Assembly: GCF_024347195.1 (NCBI RefSeq)
Contig: NZ_AP025281.1
Location: forward strand, 1,054,001-1,118,000
DNA length: 64,000 bases
Direction: 5' to 3'
DNA from: Aliamphritea hakodatensis
GTDB taxonomy: Bacteria > Pseudomonadota > Gammaproteobacteria > Pseudomonadales > Balneatricaceae
The position numbers and the translations under genes were made by a program. Positions 1 through 8,778 of this stretch are shown here, piece by piece (position 1 is the first letter of the stretch; each line of letters starts with the position of its first letter). A model generated the notes under the pieces. That model worked only from the letters and a program-made list of their open reading frames with translations. It was not told the origin of the DNA and made no database searches.

Positions 1-1448
1 GTAAGAATGGCCAGGCTTACTGGGCCAATGTACACATTGCGCCAATCTATGATGAAGAAGATCAGGTTACCCACTATGTATCAATCCATCAGGACATCAC
101 CGAAGCCCGGGAAATTTCTGAACAGCTTAATTATCAGGCCAGTCATGATCAGCTGACGGATCTGGTGAACCGGCGGGCGTTTGAACAATTGCTTGAACAG
201 ACGTTGGAACACAGCCAGGTTACCGGTGAAGAACACGTATTCTGCTTTCTCGATCTGGATCAGTTCAAGGTGGTTAACGATACCTGCGGACACATTGCCG
301 GTGACGAATTACTGCGCCAGTTAGCGCATTTGCTGCAGGAAAGAATTCGCAGTGGTGATACGCTGGCCCGTCTGGGGGGCGACGAGTTCGGTATTCTGAT
401 GCGTAACTGCAATTTGCAGCAGGCGGAACGGGTTGCCAATGATCTGCGGGAAAAAATTGCCTCCTTCAAGTTCAGCTGGGAAAAACAGATTTTCAGCGTG
501 GGTGTCAGTATCGGTGTGGTTGAAATCGATCAGCACAGTGTGAATAAGATTGAGCTGATGAAACAGGCAGATTCAGCCTGTTATACCGCCAAGGAAAACG
601 GCCGGAACCGGGTGCATCTGTACCAGCAGGATGATGCCATGCTGCTGAAGCGGGAAGGGGAAATGCAGTGGGTATCGGAAATCAATGCCGCCCTGGATGA
701 AGACCGTTTTGTACTCTTCGGGCAGATTATTCTGCCGCTGCAGGATCAGGGCCTGAAACCGGATATCGAAGTGTTACTGCGTTTGCGGGATAAAGATGGC
801 AATCTTGTGCCTCCCGGAGCTTTTCTGCCGGCGGTGGAGCGTTACCATCTGAGCAGCCGGGTTGACCGCTGGGTGGTGGAACATACTCTTGACTGGCTGG
901 AACAGAATGCCATGGTCTTCTCCCGCACGATTGGTCGCTGTGCCATTAATCTGTCTGGCGGATCCCTCGGTGACAGCACCATTCAGGATGCCATTCTGCA
1001 GCGCCTGAAAGCATCCACAATACCGGCATCGACCCTGAAATTTGAAATTACAGAAACCTCTGCGATCGCCAATCTTTCAGACGCCAAGGATTTCATTAAC
1101 GCCCTGAAAGCATTTGGCTGTCATTTCTCACTGGATGACTTTGGCAGCGGTTTGTCGTCTTTCGCCTATCTGAAAAACCTGCCGGTGGATACCCTCAAGA
1201 TTGACGGCATTTTCATCCGGGAAATCGTTGAAAACAAACTTGATCTGGCGATGGTGAAATCCATCAATGAAATCGGCCATGTAATGGGTATGCAAACCGT
1301 TGCAGAGTTTGTGGAAAACGATGAGATTCTTGAACTGCTACGGGAAATCGGCATTGATTACGGGCAGGGTTACGGCCTTGGCCGCCCTAAACCCCTGGTT
1401 GAACTGCTGCTGGAACAACAGCAGTTACGGGCGCTGGAAATCTCGTAG
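1..1448 (+). CDS. PAS-GGDEF-EAL cyclic-di-GMP protein (5' end outside window)
   Basis: The open frame runs in from the left edge, so the N-terminus is missing. The first ~40 visible residues look like the end of a PAS/PAC sensor domain (…YVSIHQDITEARE). A full GGDEF domain follows with an intact GGDEF signature and an RxxD (RSGD) inhibitory I-site five residues before it. The EAL domain carries EVLLR in place of EALLR and an intact DDFGSGLSSF loop plus KIDG. Both diguanylate cyclase and phosphodiesterase activity are therefore possible; the EVL variant occurs in active EAL proteins. An internal GTG at 165 is not the true start because the coding frame and domain continue upstream. It ends 3 bases before the convergent epmB stop. 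Confidence 0.93.
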   Translation, partial: KNGQAYWANVHIAPIYDEEDQVTHYVSIHQDITEAREISEQLNYQASHDQLTDLVNRRAFEQLLEQTLEHSQVTGEEHVFCFLDLDQFKVVNDTCGHIAGDELLRQLAHLLQERIRSGDTLARLGGDEFGILMRNCNLQQAERVANDLREKIASFKFSWEKQIFSVGVSIGVVEIDQHSVNKIELMKQADSACYTAKENGRNRVHLYQQDDAMLLKREGEMQWVSEINAALDEDRFVLFGQIILPLQDQGLKPDIEVLLRLRDKDGNLVPPGAFLPAVERYHLSSRVDRWVVEHTLDWLEQNAMVFSRTIGRCAINLSGGSLGDSTIQDAILQRLKASTIPASTLKFEITETSAIANLSDAKDFINALKAFGCHFSLDDFGSGLSSFAYLKNLPVDTLKIDGIFIREIVENKLDLAMVKSINEIGHVMGMQTVAEFVENDEILELLREIGIDYGQGYGLGRPKPLVELLLEQQQLRALEIS

Positions 1449-1451
1449 TTG

Positions 1452-2501
1452 TTATTCTGCCGGGGCTGGCGTGCTGGCAACCGGCAGCAGGGTTTTAGAG
1501 GCTCTGCCGGGTATTTCCCGGGCCAGCTTCGGTACCAGATAGCCGGGTAAACGGCTCTGTAACTCACTGACCAGCTGTTGCGCTTCCCGGTCGGCAATGT
1601 CGAAGTGCGCAGCACCGGCGACCGGGTCAAAGGTAAACAGGTAATAAGGCAGAATTCCCGCCCGGAACAAGGTTTCACTGAGCGCTTCCAGTGTGTCCAC
1701 CGAATCATTGACCCCCCGCAACAGCACCGCCTGGTTCAGCACGGTCACGCCAGCCTGTTTCAGTTGCGTGACCGCCGCAGTCACGGCGTCGTCTATCTCG
1801 TTGGCATGGTTGATGTGTAATACCATTACGGTTTGCAAACGGCTGCCGGCCAGCCGGTCGCTTAACTCTGGCGTTATCCGCTGGGGAATCACCACCGGCA
1901 GCCGGGAATGGATACGTAAACGCTGCAGATGCGGAATGGCTTCCAGTGAGCTGATCAGTTTATCGAGGCGTTTATCATTGGTTGCCAGCGGGTCGCCACC
2001 GGAGAATATCACTTCTCTGATACTGCAGTCGGCGGCGATGTAATCCACCACCTGCTGCCACTGATCCGGCCCCAGACGGTTGTCTTCGTAGGGGAAGTGT
2101 CTGCGGAAGCAGTAACGGCAGTTGATCGCGCAGGCCCCGGTCAGAATGATCAGCACCCGGCCTTTGTATTTATGTATCAGGCCGTCACGGGGGTTACTGT
2201 CTGCTTCCGCCAGCGGGTCGGTGACATAGCCGGGGATATTATCGGCTTCTGCACTGACGGGCAGTACCTGCCGCAACAGAGGGTCATTCAGGTCACCGGG
2301 TCTGATCCGTCGCAGATACGGAGCCGGTACTCTCACAGGAAAATCTTTGTGCCCCTGTCGCGCCCCGTCTGCTGTTTCCGGGGGCAAATCCAGTGCTCTG
2401 ACAAGTTCAGCCGGGTCGGTGATGGCCTGGCTGAGCAGTTGTTGCCAGCTGTTTGCTGATTCAGAAGGGTGATTCAGATCAGCAAGTTTAAGAGGTTTCA
2501 T
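1452..2501 (-). CDS. epmB: EF-P beta-lysylation enzyme EpmB (lysine 2,3-aminomutase family)
   Basis: Radical-SAM, PLP-dependent enzyme that converts (S)-alpha-lysine to (R)-beta-lysine for modification of elongation factor P. At 349 aa it has the short EpmB length. The CxxxCxxC cluster motif sits at C124, C128 and C131 (…TGACAINCRYCFRR), and the C-terminal PYYLFTFDPVAGAAHF segment matches the lysine-aminomutase family. It starts with ATG at 2501 and is divergent from efp, whose product it acts on, with about 167 bases between them; epmA follows efp. This three-gene neighbourhood is the classic EF-P modification module, which makes the assignment secure. Convergent with the GGDEF-EAL gene. Confidence 0.95.
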   Translation of the reverse strand: MKPLKLADLNHPSESANSWQQLLSQAITDPAELVRALDLPPETADGARQGHKDFPVRVPAPYLRRIRPGDLNDPLLRQVLPVSAEADNIPGYVTDPLAEADSNPRDGLIHKYKGRVLIILTGACAINCRYCFRRHFPYEDNRLGPDQWQQVVDYIAADCSIREVIFSGGDPLATNDKRLDKLISSLEAIPHLQRLRIHSRLPVVIPQRITPELSDRLAGSRLQTVMVLHINHANEIDDAVTAAVTQLKQAGVTVLNQAVLLRGVNDSVDTLEALSETLFRAGILPYYLFTFDPVAGAAHFDIADREAQQLVSELQSRLPGYLVPKLAREIPGRASKTLLPVASTPAPAE

Positions 2502-2668
2502 GTCGGGGCTACTTTAATTCGCATGGAAAATTGGCTCGCATTCTCCTTTCAAGTAGAATGGCTGTCAATTTTGTATACGCCGGAAAAGTTGCAGCGGGTC
2601 TGAGCCCTGTGCAGACTGATTTCCCGGCCGCTCAGTTTTAGCATATTCCCTTAGGTATCGAGACAATT

Positions 2669-3232
2669 ATGGCAAACTATTCTACTAACCAGTTTAAAAA
2701 TGGCCTGAAGGTCATGATCGACGGCGACCCTTGTTCAATGGTTGATGTTGAATTCGTAAAGCCAGGTAAAGGCCAGGCATTTACCCGCGTTAAAATGAAA
2801 AACCTGATGTCCGGCCGTACCTGGGAGCGTACCTTCAAGTCTGGCGAAAGCGTTGAAGGTGCAGACGTAATGGATACCGATATGGAGTATCTGTACAACG
2901 ACGGTGAAATGTGGCACTTCATGGACCCTAAAAGCTATGAGCAGGTTGCTGCGGATAAAACTGCAATCGGTGATGCGCACCTGTGGCTGAAAGAACAGGA
3001 TGCCTGCCAGGTAACCCTGTTCAACGGTAACCCTATTTCTGTTACGCCGCCGAACTTTGTTGAACTGGAAGTGGTAGAAACTGATCCGGGCCTGAAAGGT
3101 GATACTGCCCAGGGCGGTTCCAAGCCTGCTACGCTGCAGTCCGGTGCTGTTGTCCGTGTACCACTGTTCATCGAGCGCGGTGAAGTGCTGAAGATCGATA
3201 CCCGTACCGGTGAGTACGTGTCCCGCGCATAA
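2669..3232 (+). CDS. efp: Translation elongation factor P
   Basis: EF-P binds ribosomes stalled at polyproline stretches and promotes peptide-bond formation. The 187 aa product has standard length and the conserved N-terminal KOW-like domain with the FVKPGKGQAF loop; the modified lysine is K34, as in E. coli. Its two modifying enzymes EpmB (divergent, upstream) and EpmA (downstream) are adjacent, so this EF-P is almost certainly beta-lysylated on K34 rather than rhamnosylated. A strong intrinsic terminator follows at 3251-3278, so epmA is probably transcribed from its own promoter. Confidence 0.98.
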   Translation: MANYSTNQFKNGLKVMIDGDPCSMVDVEFVKPGKGQAFTRVKMKNLMSGRTWERTFKSGESVEGADVMDTDMEYLYNDGEMWHFMDPKSYEQVAADKTAIGDAHLWLKEQDACQVTLFNGNPISVTPPNFVELEVVETDPGLKGDTAQGGSKPATLQSGAVVRVPLFIERGEVLKIDTRTGEYVSRA

Positions 3233-3250
3233 TTGCCCGGTGATATCCTG

Positions 3251-3278
3251 AAAATGGCAGCCCGGGCTGCCATTTTTT
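3251..3278 (+). terminator. Intrinsic terminator after efp
   Basis: Near-perfect hairpin with arms AAAATGGCAGCCC and GGGCTGCCATTTT, followed by Ts. It lies 18 bases after the efp stop and before epmA. Confidence 0.88.
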
Positions 3279-3343
3279 ATGTCTGTCATCCGGCGTGGCA
3301 TGTCGGATACGCTCTGTAATTGTAAATTTTCAGGAATTTTCCC

Positions 3344-4321
3344 GTGACTGATCAATCACTTTGGAGCAGCGCTGCTCCAATTGAAAATCTGCGCCGCCGG
3401 GCGGCAATCATTGCCGCTATCCGGGGGTTTTTCGCCGGTAAAGATGTTCTGGAGGTGGATACTCCGGTGATGTCTAACGCAGCGGTAAGTGATCCGTATA
3501 TCAATACGGTTGAATGCCGGTATCAACCGCTGGTGGGCGGTGATGTGGAAATGAAATACCTGCAGAGCTCACCGGAATATGCCATGAAGCGGTTGCTGGC
3601 CAGCGGCAGTGGCGCGATCTACCAGATCAGTAAGGCATTCCGTAACGGTGAAGTGGGCCGTCGGCATAACCCTGAGTTCAGCATGCTGGAATGGTACCGG
3701 CCAGAATATGATCACCGCCGGCTGATGACCGAAGTGGCTGAGTTACTGTTACCGCTGCTGGGGCTTTCGCAAGCAACAGAATACAGTTATGCACAGGTGT
3801 TTGAGACTCATCTGGGCATCGACCCGCACAGCGCCAGTGTGGATCAGTTACGGACAATTGCTGCTGAACACATCGACAGTAATTATGAAGATGATAACCG
3901 GGATAACTGGCTGAATTTACTGATGTCCCATGTGATTGAGCCACGGCTGGCCGGTGAAGGGGCGGTGTTTGTTTATGATTATCCGGCCAGTCAGGCAGCC
4001 CTGGCGAAGGTCTCTGAAGACGCTCAGGGGCGGGCGGTAGCTGAACGCTTTGAGTTATTTGTGCACGGTGTTGAGCTGGCCAACGGTTACCATGAACTGA
4101 CCGATGCAACAGAGCAAGCCCGCCGGTTTGCGGCGGACAACCGCCAGCGCCGGGCAGAAAATCTGCCGGAGCGTCCGGTGGACGATCTGCTGATTGCAGC
4201 GTTGGAGCATGGCATGCCGGACTGCGCCGGTGTCGCCGTGGGCATCGACCGGCTGGTGATGCAGGCAATCGGTACCGATAACATTGCCGATGTCATTGCC
4301 TTCCCTCTGCCCCGGGCCTGA
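3344..4321 (+). CDS. epmA: EF-P--(R)-beta-lysine ligase EpmA (PoxA/GenX)
   Basis: Paralogue of the class II lysyl-tRNA synthetase catalytic core without the anticodon domain; it attaches (R)-beta-lysine to K34 of EF-P. The 325 aa length is typical. Class II motif 2 is visible as FRNGEVGRRHNPEFSMLEWY and motif 3 as GVAVGIDRLVMQAIG near the C-terminus. The chosen start is GTG at 3344, with AGGA at 3332-3335 as ribosome binding site. Neighbours efp and epmB complete the modification pathway. EpmC, the hydroxylase, is not in the window and is absent from many organisms. Confidence 0.95.
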   Translation: MTDQSLWSSAAPIENLRRRAAIIAAIRGFFAGKDVLEVDTPVMSNAAVSDPYINTVECRYQPLVGGDVEMKYLQSSPEYAMKRLLASGSGAIYQISKAFRNGEVGRRHNPEFSMLEWYRPEYDHRRLMTEVAELLLPLLGLSQATEYSYAQVFETHLGIDPHSASVDQLRTIAAEHIDSNYEDDNRDNWLNLLMSHVIEPRLAGEGAVFVYDYPASQAALAKVSEDAQGRAVAERFELFVHGVELANGYHELTDATEQARRFAADNRQRRAENLPERPVDDLLIAALEHGMPDCAGVAVGIDRLVMQAIGTDNIADVIAFPLPRA

Positions 4322-4339
4322 GCCCTGAGTGCTGGCCCA

Positions 4340-5476
4340 TTAACCGGCCAGTGCCCGTGTTAAGCGTCTGACGGCTTCCTCCAGTGTACTGCGGGGGCAG
4401 CCAAAATTAAGCCGCATAAAGTGGCCGTCACCAAAATCCTTACCGGGGGACATCCCCACGCCGGCGGCTTCAAAGAAGGTTGTCGGGTCATCCAGTTGCG
4501 CGTCGCGGATATCAATCCAGGCCAGATAAGTGGCATCAAAATGCGCCAGCTGCAGGCCGGGAACCCGGTTGATTTCCTGTAGAAGATAATTCCGGTTGTT
4601 GCGTAAATAACTCAGCTGTTGCTGATGCCAGTCATCGCCATCCTGATACGCGGCAAGTGCCGCAGTATAGCCCAGCAGATTGACGTCCGGCACTATGCCC
4701 CGGCGCACTTTCCGGAAGCGGTTCCGTAATGTCTGATCCGGAATGATGGCGACTGAACAGCCCAGCCCGGCGATATTGAAGGTTTTACTGGGGGCCATCA
4801 GGGTAATTGTCCGGGCGGCAATGTCCGGACTCAGTGATGCCAGCGGGATGTGTTCAACACCCGGCTCGAGGATTATGTCGCAGTGGATTTCATCCGAACA
4901 GATCAGTAAATCATGGCGTACGCAGATCTCAGCCAGCTGTTGCAGTTCTGTCCGCCGGTAGACGGTGCCTCCCGGGTTGTGCGGATTACAGAACAGCAGC
5001 AGGCGGGTCTCCGCTGTGATGGCTGCTTCCAGGGCGCTGAAGTCGATCAGCCAGCGACCCTGCTGCTGAATCATCGGAATGCCCAGATGTTGTCCGCCGG
5101 ACAGTGTTGGTGCAGAACGGAAGGGAGGATAGATTGTACCGGGGGTGAGGGTCACCGGTGAGGCGACTGTCCGGCAGCTCAGGTGTAAGCCGCTGACCAG
5201 TCCGGGTAGCCATACCAGCCACTGTTCGTCGGTTTCCCAGCCATACAGGCGGCGCAGGCGTTCAGTGATGACGCCGTTGAGTTCCGCCGGGCGCTGGGTA
5301 TAGCCGAATACCCCGTGGGCAACCCGGGCCTGCAGTGCTTCAGTAATCACCGGCGCGGTGGTGAAATCGGTATCGGCCACCCACATCGGGAGAATGTCAC
5401 GGTCTTTATAGCGCTCCCATTTCATGCTGGACGTTTCACGGCGGTCAACCGGTACATCAAAGTGGTCTTTTTTCAC
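4340..5476 (-). CDS. MalY/PatB-family PLP-dependent C-S lyase or aminotransferase
   Basis: Fold-type I PLP enzyme of the MalY/PatB branch, which typically cleaves cystathionine or cysteine-S-conjugates (beta-lyase) rather than transaminating. The 378 aa protein has the family N-terminus (DRRETSSMKW…ILPMWVADTDF), the HNPGG segment, and the PLP-lysine motif APSKTFNIAGLGCS. Start is GTG at 5476. It is convergent with epmA (18-base gap) and divergent from leuA. Whether the substrate is cystathionine or another thioether cannot be read from sequence. A classic aminotransferase role is less likely given the MalY-type motifs. Confidence 0.85.
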   Translation of the reverse strand: MKKDHFDVPVDRRETSSMKWERYKDRDILPMWVADTDFTTAPVITEALQARVAHGVFGYTQRPAELNGVITERLRRLYGWETDEQWLVWLPGLVSGLHLSCRTVASPVTLTPGTIYPPFRSAPTLSGGQHLGIPMIQQQGRWLIDFSALEAAITAETRLLLFCNPHNPGGTVYRRTELQQLAEICVRHDLLICSDEIHCDIILEPGVEHIPLASLSPDIAARTITLMAPSKTFNIAGLGCSVAIIPDQTLRNRFRKVRRGIVPDVNLLGYTAALAAYQDGDDWHQQQLSYLRNNRNYLLQEINRVPGLQLAHFDATYLAWIDIRDAQLDDPTTFFEAAGVGMSPGKDFGDGHFMRLNFGCPRSTLEEAVRRLTRALAG

Positions 5477-5739
5477 AGCGGGTTTTACTCCTGATCCCAG
5501 TAACGGTGCCTGATCTGACCTGCCCGGCTGGCAGGTTATTACCTTGCAAATACACCCTGTCGGGTTATATTAGACGGATCACGACAGTGGCCGGTTATAT
5601 GTGCCGCTGCCGCAACAGGGTTCCTTTTCAGAACAGCTTTACTATACAACAGGCAACCGGTTACCACAGCCGGCCTTAACCGCCTGCAGAGCGACCTCTC
5701 CAAATGGGACAACAGCCATCAGTGCCTGGAGCCAAAACC

Positions 5740-7281
5740 ATGTCTGACAACAATCAGGTTATTATTTTCGATACAACATTACGCGACGGTGAGCAAAGCC
5801 CCGGCGCGTCGATGACCGGTGAGGAAAAGCTGCGCATTGCCAAGCAGCTGGAAAAAATGCGTGTTGACGTTATCGAGGCAGGCTTTGCCATAGCCAGCCC
5901 GGGTGATTTCACGGCGGTACAGACTATCGCCAATACCATTAAAGACAGCACCATCTGTTCCCTGTCCCGGGCGCTGGATAAAGATATCGACCGTGCCGGT
6001 GAAGCCCTGAAAAATGCCAACTCCGGCCGGATTCACACCTTTATTGCCACCTCGCCGATCCATATGGAATATAAGCTGCAGATGGCGCCGGATAAGGTGG
6101 TTGAGCAGGCGGTGCACGCGGTAAAGCGGGCCCGTAACCTGATTGACGATGTTGAATTCTCGCTGGAAGACGCCAGCCGTTCCGAATTCGACTTCATGTG
6201 CCGGATTATCGAACAGGTCATCGATGCCGGTGCCCGCACCATTAACATTCCGGATACCGTGGGGTACGCGGTACCCAATGAATTCGGCAATACCATTGCC
6301 CGTCTGATTGAAAATATTCCCAATGCGGACAAGGCGATTTTCTCCGTTCACTGTCACAACGATCTGGGACTGGCGGTCGCCAACTCGCTGGCCGCGGTAT
6401 CTGCCGGTGCCCGTCAGGTTGAGTGTACGGTGAACGGTCTGGGTGAGCGGGCCGGTAATGCCTCGCTGGAAGAAATTGTGATGGCGTTGCGGACCCGGCA
6501 GGACATTCTGGGCCTGCATACCGGCATCGATTCCACGCAGATCGTGCCGGCTTCCCGTCTGGTATCCGGTGTGACCGGTTTCCCGGTACAGCCGAACAAA
6601 GCCATTGTCGGGGCGAATGCCTTTGCCCACGAGTCCGGTATTCATCAGGACGGCATGCTCAAGCATCCGGAAACCTATGAAATCATGACGGCTGACAGTG
6701 TCGGCTGGAAAACTAACAAGATGGTGCTGGGTAAACACTCTGGCCGGAATGCTTTCCGGGCCCGTCTGGAAGAACTGGGCACTGTATTTGCGACTGATGC
6801 AGAACTGAACGATGCTTTTTCCCGGTTCAAGATTCTGGCGGATAAAAAGCATGAAATCTTTGATGAAGATTTACAGGCGCTGGTCAGTGACACCCAGACA
6901 GCCAAGCAGTATGAAAAATATAAGCTGAGCAGCCTGTCGGTGATGTCTCAGACCGGCGAAGTGCCGGTGGCGACGGTGACCATTGGGGTGGATGACAGTG
7001 AGCAGCAGGCAGAAGCGTCCGGCAGTGGCCCTGTTGATGCGGCATTTAAAGCCATCGAAGCTATGGTCAATTCTGACGCGGTACTTGAGCTGTATTCTGT
7101 AAACGCCATTACCAGTGGCACTGACTCTCAGGGTGAAGTAACTGTACGGCTGGAAAAAGGTGGCCGGATCGTTAACGGGCTGGGGGCGGATACCGATATT
7201 ATTATCGCTTCGGCCAAAGCTTATATTCATGCACTGAATATGCTTGAAACCACTGACCAGAAAGCCCATCCGCAGGTATAA
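5740..7281 (+). CDS. leuA: 2-isopropylmalate synthase
   Basis: First committed step of leucine biosynthesis: condensation of acetyl-CoA with 2-oxoisovalerate. The N-terminus FDTTLRDGEQSPGASM is the metal/substrate motif, and SVHCHNDLGLAVANS gives the HxH metal ligands. GNASLEE and a C-terminal LeuA regulatory domain (allosteric leucine site) follow. I prefer ATG at 5740 (513 aa), because GGAG at 5728-5731 sits 8 bases before it; an in-frame ATG at 5704 lacks a good ribosome binding site and would add 12 unconserved residues. I saw no leucine-rich leader peptide in the 260 bases upstream. Confidence 0.95.
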   Translation: MSDNNQVIIFDTTLRDGEQSPGASMTGEEKLRIAKQLEKMRVDVIEAGFAIASPGDFTAVQTIANTIKDSTICSLSRALDKDIDRAGEALKNANSGRIHTFIATSPIHMEYKLQMAPDKVVEQAVHAVKRARNLIDDVEFSLEDASRSEFDFMCRIIEQVIDAGARTINIPDTVGYAVPNEFGNTIARLIENIPNADKAIFSVHCHNDLGLAVANSLAAVSAGARQVECTVNGLGERAGNASLEEIVMALRTRQDILGLHTGIDSTQIVPASRLVSGVTGFPVQPNKAIVGANAFAHESGIHQDGMLKHPETYEIMTADSVGWKTNKMVLGKHSGRNAFRARLEELGTVFATDAELNDAFSRFKILADKKHEIFDEDLQALVSDTQTAKQYEKYKLSSLSVMSQTGEVPVATVTIGVDDSEQQAEASGSGPVDAAFKAIEAMVNSDAVLELYSVNAITSGTDSQGEVTVRLEKGGRIVNGLGADTDIIIASAKAYIHALNMLETTDQKAHPQV

Positions 7282-7317
7282 TGCCGGGCAATCACACAGA
7301 CTGAGCAGGATAGCTTC

Positions 7318-8292
7318 ATGGAGCAACAACTAAGACACCAGTATCTGGATGCCATGGGCATAGTCAGTTGGTTGCCCCGTGAACAGTTGCCAGGCGCATT
7401 GCCCACACCTGACTGGGTGTGGGAATTCTGTTCTCTGCCGGAAGATCTGCAGCCGCAGACCGCTCAGCCTTCACCGGCAACTGCCGGAACATCAGCTGCT
7501 GCACCGAAACCGCAGAACAGCCAGCAAAATCAGCAGGCTGCCCAGCAGGCCCGGGCTGCGCTGGCGGCAAGCCTTGGGGATAAACCTGCCGGGAAAGCCG
7601 CGCCGGTTCCCAAAGTTCAGCAACCGGACAGTGCTGAGCAGGCCGTACAGCAGGTGGTGGATAAAACCGCCGTTGCGCCTGCCGCCGCACCATCCCTGAA
7701 TAAAGCCTTTGATGCCAGTAATATTGCAGCACCGGAAGCCTCCACTGAAACGGATGCCGACAGCGATGTACAGGCGCCGTTCAAGCTGGCTTTTGTAGCG
7801 TTTGGTGACTGTCTGGTGATTGATACCCTGCCGCCTCAGTCCCGGCAAGGGTTATCCACGCAGCATCAGAGCCTGCTGGATAAAATACTCCGTTCTGTGG
7901 GGTTGAAGGGTGGTCAGGGAGAGGTTTTCCTGCTGCCGTGGCCGATGTTCGCCAGCAAAACCCTTGATCAGGGCGCAACCCAGGCCCGTAAGGCGGTGAT
8001 GCATAAACTCAACAAGAGCCTCGCTGGTCAGCCGGTGAACCAGGTGATTCTGTTTGGTGAAGCCGCCGCGCAGATGATCATTCAGCGCTCTGAACCCCTT
8101 GATCAGTTGCGGGGCATTCTGTTCAGTCTGCGCTCTGACGTTAAAGTGCTGGCCAGTGCCAGCCTGTCTGAAATGATGACCGTGCCGGGATGCAAGAAAG
8201 ATGTCTGGCGGGATCTGCAGCCGCTTATTCAGCATGTTCAGTCAGTGGCAGCCGCTCAGCCGGAAGCCTCAGCGGACAATCACGAAGGCTGA
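7318..8292 (+). CDS. holD: Probable DNA polymerase III psi subunit, large pseudomonad type
   Basis: The first ~30 residues (YLDAMGIVSWLPREQLPGAL) closely resemble the chi-binding N-terminus of E. coli HolD (QLQQLGITQW…RRPGAL). A low-complexity Ala/Gln/Pro linker (about residues 45-145) and a C-terminal alpha/beta domain (about 155-300) follow. At 324 aa it is more than twice E. coli psi. The large psi of Pseudomonas, first annotated only as hypothetical, also lies directly before rimI. Position before rimI and the N-terminal motif together support the call. The chi partner, holC, is in this window at 58544-58990. Domain-level function of the linker is unknown. Confidence 0.75.
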   Translation: MEQQLRHQYLDAMGIVSWLPREQLPGALPTPDWVWEFCSLPEDLQPQTAQPSPATAGTSAAAPKPQNSQQNQQAAQQARAALAASLGDKPAGKAAPVPKVQQPDSAEQAVQQVVDKTAVAPAAAPSLNKAFDASNIAAPEASTETDADSDVQAPFKLAFVAFGDCLVIDTLPPQSRQGLSTQHQSLLDKILRSVGLKGGQGEVFLLPWPMFASKTLDQGATQARKAVMHKLNKSLAGQPVNQVILFGEAAAQMIIQRSEPLDQLRGILFSLRSDVKVLASASLSEMMTVPGCKKDVWRDLQPLIQHVQSVAAAQPEASADNHEG

Positions 8293-8315
8293 ACGGCAAC
8301 TCAGGGAATGAAGGT

Positions 8316-8777
8316 ATGCCACGCATAATCCCTCTGGCGCAGGCCAGATTTGTTGATGTAGAACGTATCGAACAGGCCTGTTTTCAGCCACACTGGTCGG
8401 CGGCGACTCTTAATCTCTATTTGGGTAATCCTGAAAATCTCTGTCTGGGGATACTCGACGGGGATACCCTTCAGGGCTTTGCAATTTTCTCCCGCTTTGA
8501 AACCGATGCTGAGTTATTGCAGATTGCGGTTGCTGAAGCGTGCCGGGGGCAGGGTATTGCCAGCCAGTTGCTCAGTGCGGCGCATGGTCAGCTCGGGCAG
8601 CAGGGGGTGACGGATATTCTGCTGGAGGTCAATGCAACGAATGCTCCGGCGATTACACTGTATAAGAAACACCATTACCGGCAGGATGGCTGTCGGAAAA
8701 ATTATTATACGACGCCTCAGGGCAGACAGGATGCCCTGCTGATGCGGCTTGGCTTAGCAGCCGGTAAGGAGAGTTAA
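8316..8777 (+). CDS. rimI: Ribosomal protein bS18 N-alpha-acetyltransferase RimI
   Basis: GNAT-fold acetyltransferase that acetylates the N-terminal alanine of ribosomal protein bS18. The acetyl-CoA binding motif is RGQGIA, followed by the RimI-typical EVNATNAPAITLYKKHHY…RKNYY C-terminal half. ATG at 8316 (153 aa) is chosen because AGGGA at 8303-8307 precedes it. A longer frame from 8190 would overlap holD and lacks homology. It follows holD by 23 bases, so the two probably form an operon, as in many gammaproteobacteria. Confidence 0.92.
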   Translation: MPRIIPLAQARFVDVERIEQACFQPHWSAATLNLYLGNPENLCLGILDGDTLQGFAIFSRFETDAELLQIAVAEACRGQGIASQLLSAAHGQLGQQGVTDILLEVNATNAPAITLYKKHHYRQDGCRKNYYTTPQGRQDALLMRLGLAAGKES

Positions 8778-8778
8778 C

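Noticed and set aside
5704..5739. Upstream ATG as leuA start
   Set aside because: No ribosome binding site and residues not conserved; ATG 5740 has GGAG at the right distance.
5779..6852. 357-codon minus-strand frame opposite leuA
   Set aside because: Antisense shadow; composition reflects the complement of leuA codons.
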